NCBI GenBank assembly: GCA_900074885.1
Contig: FJUW01000052.1
Span: 456,346-520,345 of the forward strand
DNA from: Rhynchosporium graminicola
Lineage: Eukaryota > Ascomycota > Leotiomycetes > Helotiales > Ploettnerulaceae
Reading direction: 5' to 3'
DNA: 64,000 nucleotides
The notes under the pieces were generated by a model, which worked only from the letters and a program-made list of their open reading frames with translations, was not told the origin of the DNA and ran no database searches. Position numbers and translations under genes: made by a program. Below are positions 33,494-44,756 of the stretch, one piece after another. Numbering within the stretch: position 1 is the stretch's first letter; every line of letters starts with the position of its first letter.

Positions 33494-34136
33494 TCACCCC
33501 TCCTTCTCCAACTGCAACTTTGTAAAACCCCCCTTGTCCTTCACCTTTTCCGTCCCAGGCTCCTCATCCTTTGCACAACCACAATCATAAAAATCCCCAA
33601 TATTCGAGCAGTCAAAGAGCTCCTTCTTCAAGCTCTTGTTTACTTCGTTATGCACATGACAAGCCCACGCCGCGGCCGTAGACCTCGATGCTACCTGCGG
33701 CGGAAACTTTTTCAGGATCTTCTGGAAATGCCGCGCGCATTCGCCACAGGGGTATAGACGGGCGAAAAGATGGAGGTAGGACTTCAGGGCCGCGCTGTCG
33801 TCTTCGGTGGGCTTGTCCGGAAATTTTGCCATCATTGTGTGAAGGACTTTCCAGGCTGCGTGGCCGAGTTCTGCTCTGCGGGATGGTTAGTAGGATCCTG
33901 CCTTGGGGAACGGGATAGATGTACTTCAAGGTGGCATTTTCGAGCTTAGGAGCTTTGGCCTCGGTGTGTAGTAAATTGTCATCGACATGTCCGCTCTGAG
34001 GAGCTTCACGCGAAAGAAAGAAGTCCGCGCTTCGAGCTCCTTCAGGCGTGCCCCGGAAAAATGTCACAAAGAATATGCCGAAGAAAGCTGACGCCCCGAG
34101 GATCATCAACAGAGTGATATGCTGCCGACGAGGCAT
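33494..34136 (-). CDS. Erv2-type FAD-linked sulfhydryl oxidase of the secretory pathway
   Basis: Two exons (34136-33925 and 33875-33494) with a 49-nt intron containing the branch motif CTACTAAC encode 197 residues. Residues 8-27 form a single hydrophobic segment (ITLLMILGASAFFGIFFVTF), a signal anchor that places the enzyme in the ER lumen. The Erv/ALR domain follows: HAAWKVLHTM, the redox-active CGEC at 114-117 preceding ARHF, then WACHVHNEVN with Cys143 paired by the classic C-x16-C spacing to Cys160. A terminal CGC sits at 169-171, as in Erv2 shuttle cysteines. Erv2 proteins bind FAD and pass electrons from protein thiols to oxygen during disulfide formation. The gene diverges from the aminotransferase gene across about 600 bp. 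Confidence 0.92.
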
Positions 34137-34743
34137 ATTGGAGGCGATGGGAAGCCGGAATTCGAGAATAATGCAGGTTGTTTGGCAATCCTGAGGCTGG
34201 CTTTCGTATATGTATCTATCTGCTTATTATCCGGAGGATGATCAATGCTGACCTCGGCAACTGGTGTGTTGACAAAGAGAATGGAAAACGGGAGTGGAAG
34301 TGCAAGTCTCTGCAACAAAGAAATGGTCACTATTCCATTATTGTGCGCGGGAACAGGCTCAATCAGATCCCTCCGATGAGAATTGCCTGATACGTCGTTT
34401 CAACATGCCTCTGATTGATTACACGTACTGGCGAGCCTTGATAGGATAGGTACCGAGAGGTATAAGAAGTACCTTCCTACCTTACCTAATCATAGGTCCC
34501 TGTGGAGTACTTACCCCACCACTCCGATCCCGCACGCGGAGAAAAATGAAGTGACCCAGAGCACTTTACATGGGATTTTCTTACAATCAAAGCTTACTGT
34601 ACTTACCTTACGCCCTACTTACACTTCGCATCAATTTCTCGTACCAAGCTGATCACAGGTCTTCTTCTCCCATCCCCTCCCCTCTCCCTCTTCATATACA
34701 TCTACATTCCACTTACAAACTTCATTTCTCAACGCAAACAAAC
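34137..34743. promoter_or_regulatory. Divergent promoter between the sulfhydryl oxidase and the aminotransferase
   Basis: 607 bp between two ATGs that point away from each other. The stretch before the aminotransferase ATG is C/T-rich (34655-34740), as is common in fungal leaders. Repeated CTTACCT/AGTACTTAC strings occur around 34460-34520. No specific factor site can be named. Confidence 0.5.
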
Positions 34744-36098
34744 ATGCCATTTCCCCCACCACCGGTAAACACCATTGACTGGAGTGACATCGGATTCCGT
34801 GTCCGCGAAGGTAAACAAACCCCTCGCGTGCCTTTCCTACCTAAACCGTCTACAGTTACTAACATCCCCACCCAACAGTCAATGGCCACATAGAATCCCA
34901 CTACAGCGTCAAGACCGGCGTGTGGTCCAAACCCTCATTCGTAACCGATCCTTTCCTCCGTCTCCATGGCATGGCTCCCGCCCTCAATTACGGGCAGCAA
35001 GCGTACGAAGGAATGAAAGCCTTCCGCTCTCCCACCGATCAGATAACCATCTTCCGCCCAAATCGCAATGCTTCTCGTCTCGCCTACTCTGCGCAAATGG
35101 TATCCATCCCACCGGTTCCCGAAGCCCTTTTCTCCGAATGCGTACACACTGCCGTTTCCTTGAACGCTGCATATGTCCCCCCACACGAGACTGGTGCGGC
35201 TATGTATATCCGCCCATTGCTCTTTGGATCGAGCGCACAATTGGGATTGAACCCCCCGGAGGAGTACACGTTTTGCGTTTATGTGCTTCCGGTTGGTGTG
35301 TACCATGGTGTACATCCTGTCAAGGCACTTATTCTAGAAGACTTCGATCGTGCGGCACCAGATGGAACGGGTAGTGCGAAGGTTGGAGGGAACTACGCAC
35401 CGGTTCTGAAATGGAGCGATAAAGCAAGGAGTGAGGGATATGGAATCACACTACACTTGGACAGTAAGACGCGGTCTGAGATTGATGAGTTCTCGACGAG
35501 TGGATTTATTGGTGTGAAGGGGACGGGGGATGATATCACACTTATTACACCGGATAGTAAGTGTGTAATTGCGAGTGTCACTTCGGATTCTTGCTTGGAG
35601 ATAGCGAGGAGTTTTGGGTGGAAGACCGAGACCCGTTCCGTGAGTTCTTGCGGAGATGACCCTGGGCATCTAATATGAGAGAGCTAACATTTCCAACAGA
35701 TCAAATATGAAGAATTATCCAGCTTCTCCGAAGTCCTCGCAGCCGGCACAGCAGCAGCTCTCGTACCTATCAAGTAAGCCTAATTTCCATTGCCCTTCTC
35801 CCTTACCAATTTTCTTTCCACTTTCACTCTAATAACCATTAAAACCCCTCTTCTAACAACGCCCAGATCCATAACCCGCAACTCGCGCTCCGAGACGTCC
35901 TCCTACATCTCCTCAGACTCCGAAGAGCCCGGCCCAGTCTGTATCAAACTTCTCACGACACTAAAAGGCATCCAAAACGGCAAGATCCAGGATACATTCG
36001 GTTGGAATAGTAAGGTCGAGGCGGTGGATGTGAAGAACTACTCGACGGGCGAGCAGACGAATGGCACTAATGGGAAGAGTGTCGATAAATTGCCTTAG
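34744..36098 (+). CDS. Branched-chain amino acid aminotransferase (class IV, PLP-dependent)
   Basis: Four exons (34744-34810, 34879-35639, 35700-35773, 35867-36098) join into 377 residues. The fold-type IV pattern is clear: VNGHIESHYSV, LNYGQQAYEGMKAFR with its substrate-side Tyr, then FRPNRNASRL. The PLP-binding Lys is near residue 190 in GSAKVGGNYAPVLK, and EIDEFSTSGFIGVK follows where the family has its conserved Glu. The reaction is reversible transfer of the amino group between Val, Leu or Ile and 2-oxoglutarate. There is no obvious mitochondrial targeting peptide, since the N-terminus is short and Pro-rich, so a cytosolic form is likely. Some fungal members of this subgroup serve secondary metabolism, but nothing nearby indicates a biosynthetic cluster. 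Confidence 0.92.
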
Positions 36099-38139
36099 AT
36101 GGGAAGTGGATAGGAAATGAAAGTCTGAAATGTGCTGTTGAGCTGTCGTAATTTCTGATGATCGTAAATCACTATTGCAGCCACGATCTTCGAGACTCAT
36201 CCAGCTCATCAGATTCAAGAGTTCTATTTGCCTGTAAAGTACCGAAAATTGATGACCCTACCTAGGAAGCACAGTCTTGATCTCGTGCTGCATTATGTAT
36301 CCCTGCCAACCAGTTCGGGGATATTAAGCGAGCCCCTGAATCCCGTCAATACCTCGAGACCACGAAGTAGGGACTTCAGTGGCCAGTAACACCAGAGCTC
36401 ACTGTACAATTCACGGATCCGATACCCAGAACCTCATCACATGCATGAAGCTCAACCCAATACATTTAACACAGTAATCGATTCACAATTGTCATAGTGA
36501 CCCTTGACCATATACCATTCGGCTGCTGGAAGATCAAATCGCAAATAAATCACTCTATACCGAGAGTCAAGATTTCCGCGACCCGAACCAGGAAACCTCT
36601 GCTACGAGTACCTAAGAAAACAAGAGGTCTCAAAATGTTTCTTGGAATTTTGGGGGGAGCTGTCTCTATCTTGTGTTAAGCAGGACAGGACAGATTTCAG
36701 GTAGAGATCTCGACTCCAATCCGTACGTGTTCAGAAATACACTACGAATGTAACCCGTCTTGATAGTGCTAACTGAATATGATATCCATTTCTCGCCATC
36801 GTTCAAATTTCGCCTTGGATAAGGAATCCACTTCCAGAACATCTCAAGCGCAGTATATCTCACTGTAGATCCTTCGCGCCCGCAAGATGCAATCGTATTC
36901 TCTGTTCTGATGCTGAGGTATGATGTGTAGGAAATCACGCTTACTGGGATCTTGAAATAGTCCTCCAGTCGAGCAGTATTAATGGCTGGTTTATTGAGGG
37001 TTAGCGCAAGAGTATGTGCTTAGAAGCTGTCTTTGAGATGTTCGTGGGATGTACTTCCGTGAATCGATTTAAGGAGGTTGGATGGATTGTGAGCCGCTGA
37101 AAATACAACTCTTACGAGAAGCGAGCACTGTGATGAATAGATCTAGTCGATTTTTAGCTGGTAGGAGATGAGCTTCTTATTTTATGTATGTAGAATAGCT
37201 ATGCTATCGAATAGGGTATGATTGATGCGTGATACTGTATCTGAGTCAAGCTCTCTTGTATCTATTTTACTAGCCTTTAGGTTGTGTGCGAGCAGAGTCG
37301 TGTAGTAAACTTCGATCTTACTTGCTCCTATATTTGAATTGGGGTTGGATAAGAGTGTTAAGAAGATTTTGCTGGAGAGGAAGCTTCAGAAGGAGGGGCT
37401 GCTGAATAAAGCGTTTACGCAATGAGGTAATTGAGAACGCAAAGTTGTCGCTCTGACTACATTGAATGCCTTTCAACAAAGGGGGAAATAGGAGGATTCT
37501 AGTTGTGTGATTGGATGGTTTTGGATTGGAAACTGGGATCGGAGAGGAGGATAGCGCTCACACACAGTGCCAGATGAAATAAAGAGCTTCTAGCATATCT
37601 TGTACCTGAGGAAGCTAGGATAAACTTAGCTTGCGGTATGCAGTATGCACCGTTTGTGCTCGCCTGGTCTATGATGATTTTGAATGAGAGACAGAACCTG
37701 AGTTTCGTGCCAGTTGTTGTATCTCGCCAGCTTTCTGACACAAAGTGAGCTGTGGAATTCAGCTAGCATCAATAAGTTTTCTTGAAAGTAGATTCAAAAG
37801 TAAGTTTGAAATGAGTTTGACACTAGATTTGAAAGCAGATTCGAAACTAGCCACGTCCCTCTACTTGATTAGCTGGTGCAAAATACTAATTTATTACAGG
37901 ATCTTGTAGAACTTGTATGAATAATCTTGTTTTCTTTTGATATTATGCCTTTGCGCTAGCGTACTGTGGAAGAAAGACAGCCCGTTGAATACGGCTCGCC
38001 CACACCGATATTTCCAGAGCACCTCTGATTCCATAGCAAAAATTCCACCCATTTTTTCATCGAGATGGCCTACCCCAGCAGAGTCCTGCTACCATTGCTC
38101 TATACACTCGCTGGTAAAGATAGCATCCTCGTCTTCCCC
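36099..38139. other. Intergenic, no confident gene
   Basis: 2 kb of normal composition. Short open stretches exist on the minus strand (36666-36938 and 37499-37741), but neither has recognisable motifs or splice signals that extend it. A short run of near-repeats at about 37790-37860 varies the phrase AGTTTGAAATGAG. Confidence 0.4.
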
Positions 38140-38948
38140 TCAGGAAAGGAATTTTGCAAGATTTTCATCCCTCCCGCGCTGCCTAGCCCAGTCAGGAGAT
38201 AGCTTGCAAGCTTTGCCTGCCTCATGGCTATGATACGTGCAAGTTTCCTCAGGATCCTGAGACATGAATTCCATATCCTGCCAGGGTGACATTTGCTCGA
38301 TGGGATTTTCACGCATGTATGAGAAGTAGTCGCAAAACAGGTCTTCGTGGTCACGCCAGGCCTTGTGGATGTCTAAGAGCTGTATTGGAGACGGCCAGGT
38401 ACTCTCTTTCCCGTCCCAGAGTCTGAAAGCGATTTCGTGAACACAGTAAAGCCTGAGCTTAGAGCCGACCTCTGTATGCTGGTAGACGAAAGCGGCTAGC
38501 TCGAGAGATATCGAGATGACGCTGCCGTACTCATAAAAAGAGACCCGAATGCTGTCCATCGTGTTGTTTGCCAGGTCTTTGTGACAAATCTTTTCGGCAA
38601 AGATGTAAAGCTCGCACAGATGGGTGTACTGCTTGTTCTCTTTGACAATAGTAACCTCTGATCTGTACACCCAGTCGATGAAGAGCCTGAACATCTCAGG
38701 CTTTTCGTCGGGAAGCTTCATCATTCCTTCATATTCCTTGAATCCTCCCGTAAACGCCTTGTTGAAGAAGGCGACTTTTTCACAGAACAGCTTCTTATGG
38801 ATGGCGAATTCTTCAGATCGTCCACTGGACCAACATGGATTGTGACGAATTGGCTACCAAGACTGCTAGAATATGATCAACAGACGTTTGAGATATGGGA
38901 AGGGGATTTCAACTTACTTACCCACGTATTTGGATTTGAGGGTGCCAT
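38140..38948 (-). pseudogene. BTB/POZ gene with frame disruptions (BTB locus 5)
   Basis: Exon 1 (38948-38922) and an exon from 38862 flank a GTAAGT...AG intron at the family position. Exon 2 opens LGSQFVTIHVGP, then loses one base at about 38826. The BTB core resumes in a shifted frame (RSEEFAIHKKLFCEKVAFF, AFTGGFKEYEGMMKLPDEK). The remaining 194 codons (38724-38140) are uninterrupted (FIDWVYRSEV, LYIFAEKICHKDLANNTMD) and end with the intact tail CTYHSHEAGKAC. The exon 1 phase also does not match exon 2. With both faults the copy is probably dead, but it is young. A sequencing error in the slip region would need to be excluded. Confidence 0.7.
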
Positions 38949-39576
38949 CTTGGCGCGACGAGTGTCGGGTGTCAGGTGTCGTGGCAGAAGATGTGTTGAA
39001 CCTTGATTGAAAGATCGGTTTTTCTTGAATTTGCTGGTCGTTGGTTATTGTATTTTGAAAACTCAACGCGTTAGAACTTACGACTCACCAATACAACGTA
39101 GCTGCCACTCGCATATGGTCTGAAGGTGCTCAGTCTTTTGGGGAGAGTGGCTGCACCTGCAGAGATTACGTCTGGGTAGGTAGGTTAAAAAACGGAGGTT
39201 GTGAGCGAGTAGATGGAAATCTGAATTCACCTAAAGCAAATAGTGGCACGGAAATCTGGCAGAACAGATACTGCCAGCTTACTTCGCAGATTTTTTCCTC
39301 TTGAACCTTCCCCCTGATTTGCTATTCATTTCTACGATATCTGTAAAACATTTACATTACATGCTTGAAACAATTTCAGCCACTCCTTCCTGAATTACAT
39401 CTTATCCATTACACCACTACAACTCCCTGTCTAGTCTTATAATTATAGCAATACCAGACATCATTACGTAATCCTAGGTCAAGCCCTCGTCTCCGGCCCC
39501 AAGTCTCATCAAGAAAAACCAATCCCTACGCGGATCCTGCTTCGATTCATCCTTAATTCGGTAATAGGAATCCGGT
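38949..39576. other. Intergenic between BTB loci 5 and 6
   Basis: Nothing recognisable; 3' and 5' flanks of two loci transcribed leftward. Confidence 0.4.
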
Positions 39577-40324
39577 TTACTGATCTGTATCATGCGTAGA
39601 CTGAAGTGACTTCGGAAAAGTTCGCGAGAAAAGGAAAGTAGCATACGTTGGAAGGTAGCAGCTTTCTCCGCGTCGATGCTTGTGGAACCAGCAAAACTCC
39701 ACTCCCAGATCGAACTCCTCACTGATCTGATACTGAAGCATATTATCCAGCAATATTCTGGTGAAGCTCGTAAAGAACTCCTCAAATAAGTCCTTATGAT
39801 CCTTGCTTACTTCCCAGATCTTTTCAAGTAGTCCACCGCTCAGTACACTATCTCCAACCTTTAGTTTGTGCTTGTGAGATTTAAAGTCGTCGCTCATTAT
39901 CATGATAATTAAACGTCGGAGAGGAGAATGTTTAGCTGTGATTTCGTATATGTGTCTGACATGGCTCAGATGACGTTGAGGATACAGAAGTCGATCGCGA
40001 CTGATTTGCTGGTTGGTTCGAATGCGGTCCATCGTCCTGTTTGCCAGCTCATTCATGCACAGTTTCTCGGCCATAATACAGATATCGTAAAGGAGTCGCT
40101 CGCAGGAGGTAGATTTCCCATTTGGAAGCTTTGACTTGTACAGCCATGCGAGGAAGCTTCCAAAAGACGAGGGGATCGTCTTCTGGCATATGGATGATTC
40201 CATCCCTGGACTCCCGAAAATCACTCTTAAAACGCAGCATCGAAGAAATCTGAGGCTTAATAGATGATGTTCTTGTGGACTCGGAATGAAACTTTATTTG
40301 AACCGACAATGATTGTAACCTTCT
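39577..40324 (-). pseudogene. BTB/POZ pseudogene (BTB locus 6)
   Basis: After an acceptor at about 40325 the sequence reads KVTIIVGSNKVSFRVHKNII, then a TAA. Two frame changes follow: DFRESRDGIIHMPEDDP is in a second frame, and from about 40175 SSFGSFLAWLYKSKLPNG continues in a third. That frame stays open to 39577. This part is well preserved (LLYDICIMAEKLCMNELANRT) and keeps the Cys/His tail CWFHKHRRGESC. Indels rather than RIP caused most of the damage, although the TAA could derive from CAA. Confidence 0.75.
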
Positions 40325-40747
40325 CTAGTCCAGACGCTGCTTAAAATTAGTACGTGTATCCAAGGTATAGCTGTCTATGAGAATGTACCGTTTGAGACTC
40401 TGTGGGATGGTCATGATGTTGAAATGCTGCACTCTTTGCATGTACTTGGATCAACGTAAGATTTTGCAAGTCGTTCAGATCGTCCTTTCAGAAGCCCTCC
40501 AGGTTCAAATCCAGCTCAAGATGAAGTTACCATGACTTCACTTCTGCGTCTAGGCACCCAGATGCTGGAGATGAGGTGAGAAATCACCTTCAGGTTGGTC
40601 ACGCGACTTAGCTCACAGCTCATCGCGAAACTCATCGCTTCGCGAATCAAGGTCTCCTCATTCAAAACATCAACATCATCTCCAATCTTGAGTTGATCTC
40701 AGAACAGCACTCTATCGCCACCAAGCTGAAGTCTCAATATCAGCAAG
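40325..40747. promoter_or_regulatory. Spacer and promoter of BTB locus 7
   Basis: 423 bp between the divergent BTB loci 6 and 7. No TATA box stands out; the last 60 bases before the ATG are A/T/C-rich. No gene. Confidence 0.35.
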
Positions 40748-42013
40748 ATGGTCGTGAGTTACTCTTAATTTGTCAAGCTATTCTGAGGACATTCACGCGA
40801 TCTTTCAACTGACAAGCCCCAGCTCCCAATTCATCAACGCCCTCGAGCCGCCGAGAGCGGTTGGGAGTCAGCCACATCTATCACTCCAGTCACTCCTACC
40901 CAAAGTTCCCAAGCTACTAGCAGCAGTCAAATGGTGCTGGCTTACGAGCAGCCACTTGCAAAGCTGAGCATTACCCGGTATGATTCCCTTGCCAAAGTTC
41001 CCTTTCCAAAGTTCCCTGTCCAAAGTTTCCTTTCCAAAGTTTCCTTTCCAAAGTTTCCTTTCCAAAGTTTCCTTTCCAAAGTTTCCCTTCGCAATGTTAG
41101 CTCAAGATATTGGGAAACTGCCAAGACGCGTCTGATAGTCGTCTGGGCTATGAAATTCTCACCTTAGTCGTTGGACAGGATCCAAAAACCGAAACCTTGG
41201 CAGTTCACACGAACGTTCTTCGGGAGCTTGGTGGTTACTTCTCGCAGATGTGCAACGAGCCTGACGCTTCAAGAATTATCTTAACCAACGAGCACCCGGA
41301 GGTTGTGAAGCTCTTGATTGAATTTGCGTACTCTAATGAGTTGCCCGAAGTCTCCTTATACGCCACCAACGGTGAAAAGGCTTCCCAGCTTCGTTATTTG
41401 GTCCAGTTCTATGCTATGGTTGATAAGTTTGTAAGTCATCTTGCAGTTCCATGACATCAACATTGACTTCATCGCTCTACAGTTATCAGAAGCTGATCTT
41501 ATACACAATTATAGGGCCTTGAGGCTGAAGTACGAAATAAGACAATGGATAAGATCCAAGAAGGATTCTACATCGTCGGTAAATTCCCCGAAGGCCCTCT
41601 CATCCACGCAGTCTACGAGCATAGTCATTCACACTCTATGCTTCGTAAACTCTGTGCTACGTCAATGATCTACCAGCTACATGATGAGCAGTACTACGAC
41701 GATGGTGTCATTAGCTCTTTTCTCAACAGTAACGAGGAACTTATGGCCGACTTCTTGTACGCTGTTCGAGCTTATCGCGTTCGACAAGACCCTCGTATTC
41801 GACATTGTAAGCAACAGTTACTTCCACTTAGCATAGGCAGATATTAATAAGTGATTAGGCCGAGGCGATCCCGCATGTGCAGAGTGTGATGAGATTGACC
41901 ACCTGGCAGGCAAAGACGGTGTTCATCCATGTTGCTTTCATATTCATGACCAGATTAAGACTGAGGATGGTGGTCTTGTTGATGGACCTTGCCATCTTTG
42001 GAAGAGTGGATAG
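40748..42013 (+). CDS. BTB/POZ-like protein with a Cys-rich tail, intact (BTB locus 7)
   Basis: Five exons (40748-40753, 40823-40977, 41139-41430, 41515-41806, 41859-42013) close in frame to 299 residues. Exon 2 gives a Ser/Thr/Gln-rich leader. The phase-2 intron before RLGYEILTLVVG is at the family position, though it is 161 nt long and contains a minisatellite. The BTB part is divergent: LAVHTNVLRELGGYFSQM, IILTNEHPEVVKLLIEFAYSNELP, YAMVDKF, so HLPED is replaced. The last exon has an unusual tail with nine Cys or His ligands: CRGDPACAECDEIDH, CCFHIHD and GPCHLW. This is richer than in the paralogues and could bind zinc. The very short first exon (6 nt) is the least certain part. Function unknown. 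Confidence 0.7.
40991..41089 (+). repeat. 14-bp minisatellite, seven copies, in an intron of BTB locus 7
   Basis: Unit TCCAAAGTTTCCTT repeated seven times head to tail; the first two copies vary and the last has one extra base. Fourteen is not a multiple of three and the array lies between a good donor (40978) and the acceptor (41138), so it is intronic. It makes the intron pyrimidine-rich. Confidence 0.85.
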
Positions 42014-42678
42014 AGCTTCAAACCTGGGCAAAGCAAGGTCTCATTGAAGGTCGATATTGTTTGAGAGTCGGAATAGCTACTGTTTTGAATGTTTCTAGCT
42101 TGAGAATCTGCATAGTCAATTGGGTTTGGCTTCGCAAGTTTGCAGATACCCAGACCCTTTGTCCCCAATTAAAATACAATATTGACTTGTAATCGCCGAT
42201 CTCCATCCTTTTCCTGCTTGCTGTGGTGCCTCCAAAAGGTGTTTATTCAATTCCAGAAGGTACGCGTAAAGCTACGACCGGAAACTGTTTGGTACTTCAT
42301 ATTCATAGGCAATCTTCTATTCTCTTTTCTCGCTCGGAATAAACCAGTACTAGTAACTTGCTCTATCCTAGAAGTAAACTTCTAGATGGTGATGAGACTA
42401 TTCCAAGTAATACGAAATCGAAGTAGATTTCCGGATTGTTGCCTATCAGGAGGCATCGACGGCAAGATCCTCATCTCAGGTCTGAGAATTCATCGAAGCA
42501 GCCAGAGTCTGTAATTCCTGCCTCCTTGAAACTCTCTTCCAAGTATATCCCCGCCAGATTATAGCTCATTCCTATCTCAGCACGAGTCCAGAGCAAGTGA
42601 GAGCGAACGCGCCATCTAGCTTGCCCATCACACAATACTTTCTCCTCTGGTATCTTATGAACCTTCTCCGCAGAAGAC
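42014..42678. other. Intergenic, no gene seen
   Basis: A minus-strand open stretch at 42471-42758 is not recognisable but may belong to the decayed gene just to the right. Confidence 0.35.
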
Positions 42679-43005
42679 CTAATGGTAGTCGTAGTCCATG
42701 GAATCATGATAAATTGTCGTGAGAATGAAGATGTAAATGTAGTGCAAGTCGAATCCAAGCGTGTAGTCTAACTCGTCTATACAAAAGCTTCTCGGTGCGT
42801 GCCCTTCCATGTTAGCTGGAATCATCGGAATTGATCCTTTGCTTTCCAGTAGATCATTTACTATCGCTTGTTTAGACAAACAAAACATCAAACTCCGAGC
42901 ATTGATCAACTATCTTGCAGACACTGCTTCTTTTACCCTTACGTCTACCGAATGTATCCCTTTCCATGCAAACCAAGCAATCCAAAGTGCCAGGTCAAAA
43001 GTCTT
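42679..43005 (-). pseudogene. Decayed coding fragment of unknown family
   Basis: On the minus strand the frame from 43005 to a stop at 42679 is open except for one TAG. It reads like a real protein (TFDLALWIAWFAWKGIHSVD; LINARSLMFCLSKQAIVND; PRSFCIDELDYTLGFDLHY). The TAG sits where Trp would fit (AR*LINAR). No start codon or splice limits were found and I do not recognise the family. It might be a relic of a fungal accessory gene lost with the neighbouring BTB copies. Confidence 0.4.
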
Positions 43006-44400
43006 TACAGATATTACGAGAGAGGAGTAGTCCTACCTGCCTCCGAAACGGCAGTGTGTATTTGGAGCAGACAAAAATCTCCTCCGATACAGGTGGCCTA
43101 GTAGCTCACAAGCATGGTATGACTATGACTATGTTGGTTTAGTTCTCGGAGAATGGGGTCGGAGCTTTAGTAGGTCGCATTGAGTGTCTAGCAGTCCACG
43201 ATATTGTTCGGAATGAGAGTGGGAGAATGTAATCCTAGATCTTTAAACGTCTTGCCTCTGTACATTGGCTAGATAAGAATATCAGTAGAAGCAAGCTGTG
43301 TTTTCAGGGTTCCTGGTTTCTGGCTTCATACAATTTCAAGATTCCAGCTTGTTCGTATCAGATGAGTGAAATTTGGTCTGCGAGCCTGCCTCCAAGATAT
43401 TGTTTGTATTATGTATATTCGTCTTCAGAGATAATGGCTTATGTATGCCAGAGACAGTACACTTCACGTCGCCACTTGCGTCATCAGTTGCTCAAGCCCA
43501 TCCGTGATGACGAGCTCAATACTCAGCTCCGAATTTCCAATATCGGCGCCTGAGCAACCAATTGCGTGGTGAATTGCAATCTCTGATATCTCAAAAAAAG
43601 TCTTCAGGTGGTCGGCTTGAAAGTATTGATCATTTTCATTCACAACTATCCACTAAGCTGGAGCTAGGTGTACCTTTCAGGGAGGCGCTTCCTGTTGCTT
43701 AAAATCTTCCTTCTGCGGCAACGACGCAGTCTTTCCGACAACGCAACTCACAGACGTCGAAAATCGTATCGCAGACTGAGATTTCAATAAGCGCTTCATC
43801 TCTAAGCTCTTCAGCGAGGATATCTCTGGTGTGCTTTCTCGAATTGCTCTAGCCATCTTGATTGGCTCGGAACTCAGGTAAACATTAGTGTTATGCTCGA
43901 ACAACTAGTATTACTTTCTTTGCACCATGAGCTTTAATCCAGGGTATTCCTCGAAAATCTTTCACTTTAGCTCTGAAACCGCATGTACCTATCTTCTCAG
44001 CATGAGAAGCAGTTCACCAACCCGTCCATTTGCCTCCGTCGGCTGTTCCCGTTCCGTGATCACCACTTCCAATCAACACTATAAGCTCAATCCGTACTCC
44101 GATAACTGGCTTTCCACGATCACAGGCTCCTATTGCCATCAGAAGTCTAAGATCCAGGAAAGAAGCTAGCTATCTTGACCACACTTTCGTCGCTCCTCAC
44201 CCTCTAAGTTACAACGCAAACGCAACGAAAACTCTTCACGATACGAAGATATCTATTGGAATTCTGATCTTCGCTGTCCGGTAACCACTTTCGACTATTT
44301 TTTTGGTGCTCGAGATCTCTGCTTTGCTACCTCGACCCCTACAAATTCGCCATCTTGCTTCATAGAATGGTTGGGCGAAGGCTTTCCAGCTGAGTGCCGA
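43006..44400. other. Intergenic, no confident gene
   Basis: About 1.4 kb of ordinary composition. Several short open stretches on both strands (for example 43677-43904 minus, 43927-44169 plus) show no motif or splice pattern. Confidence 0.35.
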
Positions 44401-44436
44401 GGATATTTCATCTACCCTCTTTACGGTTTCTGCTAA

Positions 44437-44756
44437 AATTGGACAGCGCACTCGGTACAAAACTCCTCACAAATCATGTTAGTCCAAAACGCAAAACCTT
44501 CCGTGTTCACAAAAAGTTTTTATGTGATCGTTCGGAGTTCTTTCGAAAGCTTTCCATAGGGGTTACAAAGAGAATCACGGAGATAGTTATGTATCTTCCT
44601 GAGGATGATGCTGATGCATTTGACTCCCTGGTCATCTACATCTTCCAGAACCTGTTACCTGCATTTCCGACTGAGAAACATCCTGCAATAAAAGAGGGAT
44701 TAGCCAAATTGTTGTATTTGAATTCGATGGAGGTTCAATTTCTACGGTAGGGAGTA
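44437..44756 (+). pseudogene. Truncated BTB/POZ fragment (BTB locus 8)
   Basis: The segment LGTKLLTNHVSPKRKTFRVHKK, FLCDRSEFFRKL, MYLPEDDADAFDSLVIYIF is the N-terminal two thirds of the BTB domain, with divergent positions (NHVSP for the usual xHVGP). It ends at TAG 44748 and is followed directly by the copia-derived DNA that starts at about 44757. The C-terminal half and the Cys/His tail are missing. Insertion or an associated deletion probably removed them. Confidence 0.7.

Noticed and set aside
34775..35374. 199-codon plus-strand frame overlapping the aminotransferase
   Set aside because: Out-of-frame shadow of exon 2 of the aminotransferase.
40480..40560. GGTTCAAATCC resembling a tRNA B box
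   Set aside because: No A box or acceptor stem could be paired around it; the same string at 51.84 kb belongs to the Tc1 transposase.
40990..41090. CRISPR-like spaced repeats
   Set aside because: The array has no spacers and the genome is fungal; it is a minisatellite.
40770..41167. Frames running through the 14-bp repeats as coding sequence
   Set aside because: A clean GT-AG intron at the family position removes the array and keeps the gene in frame.
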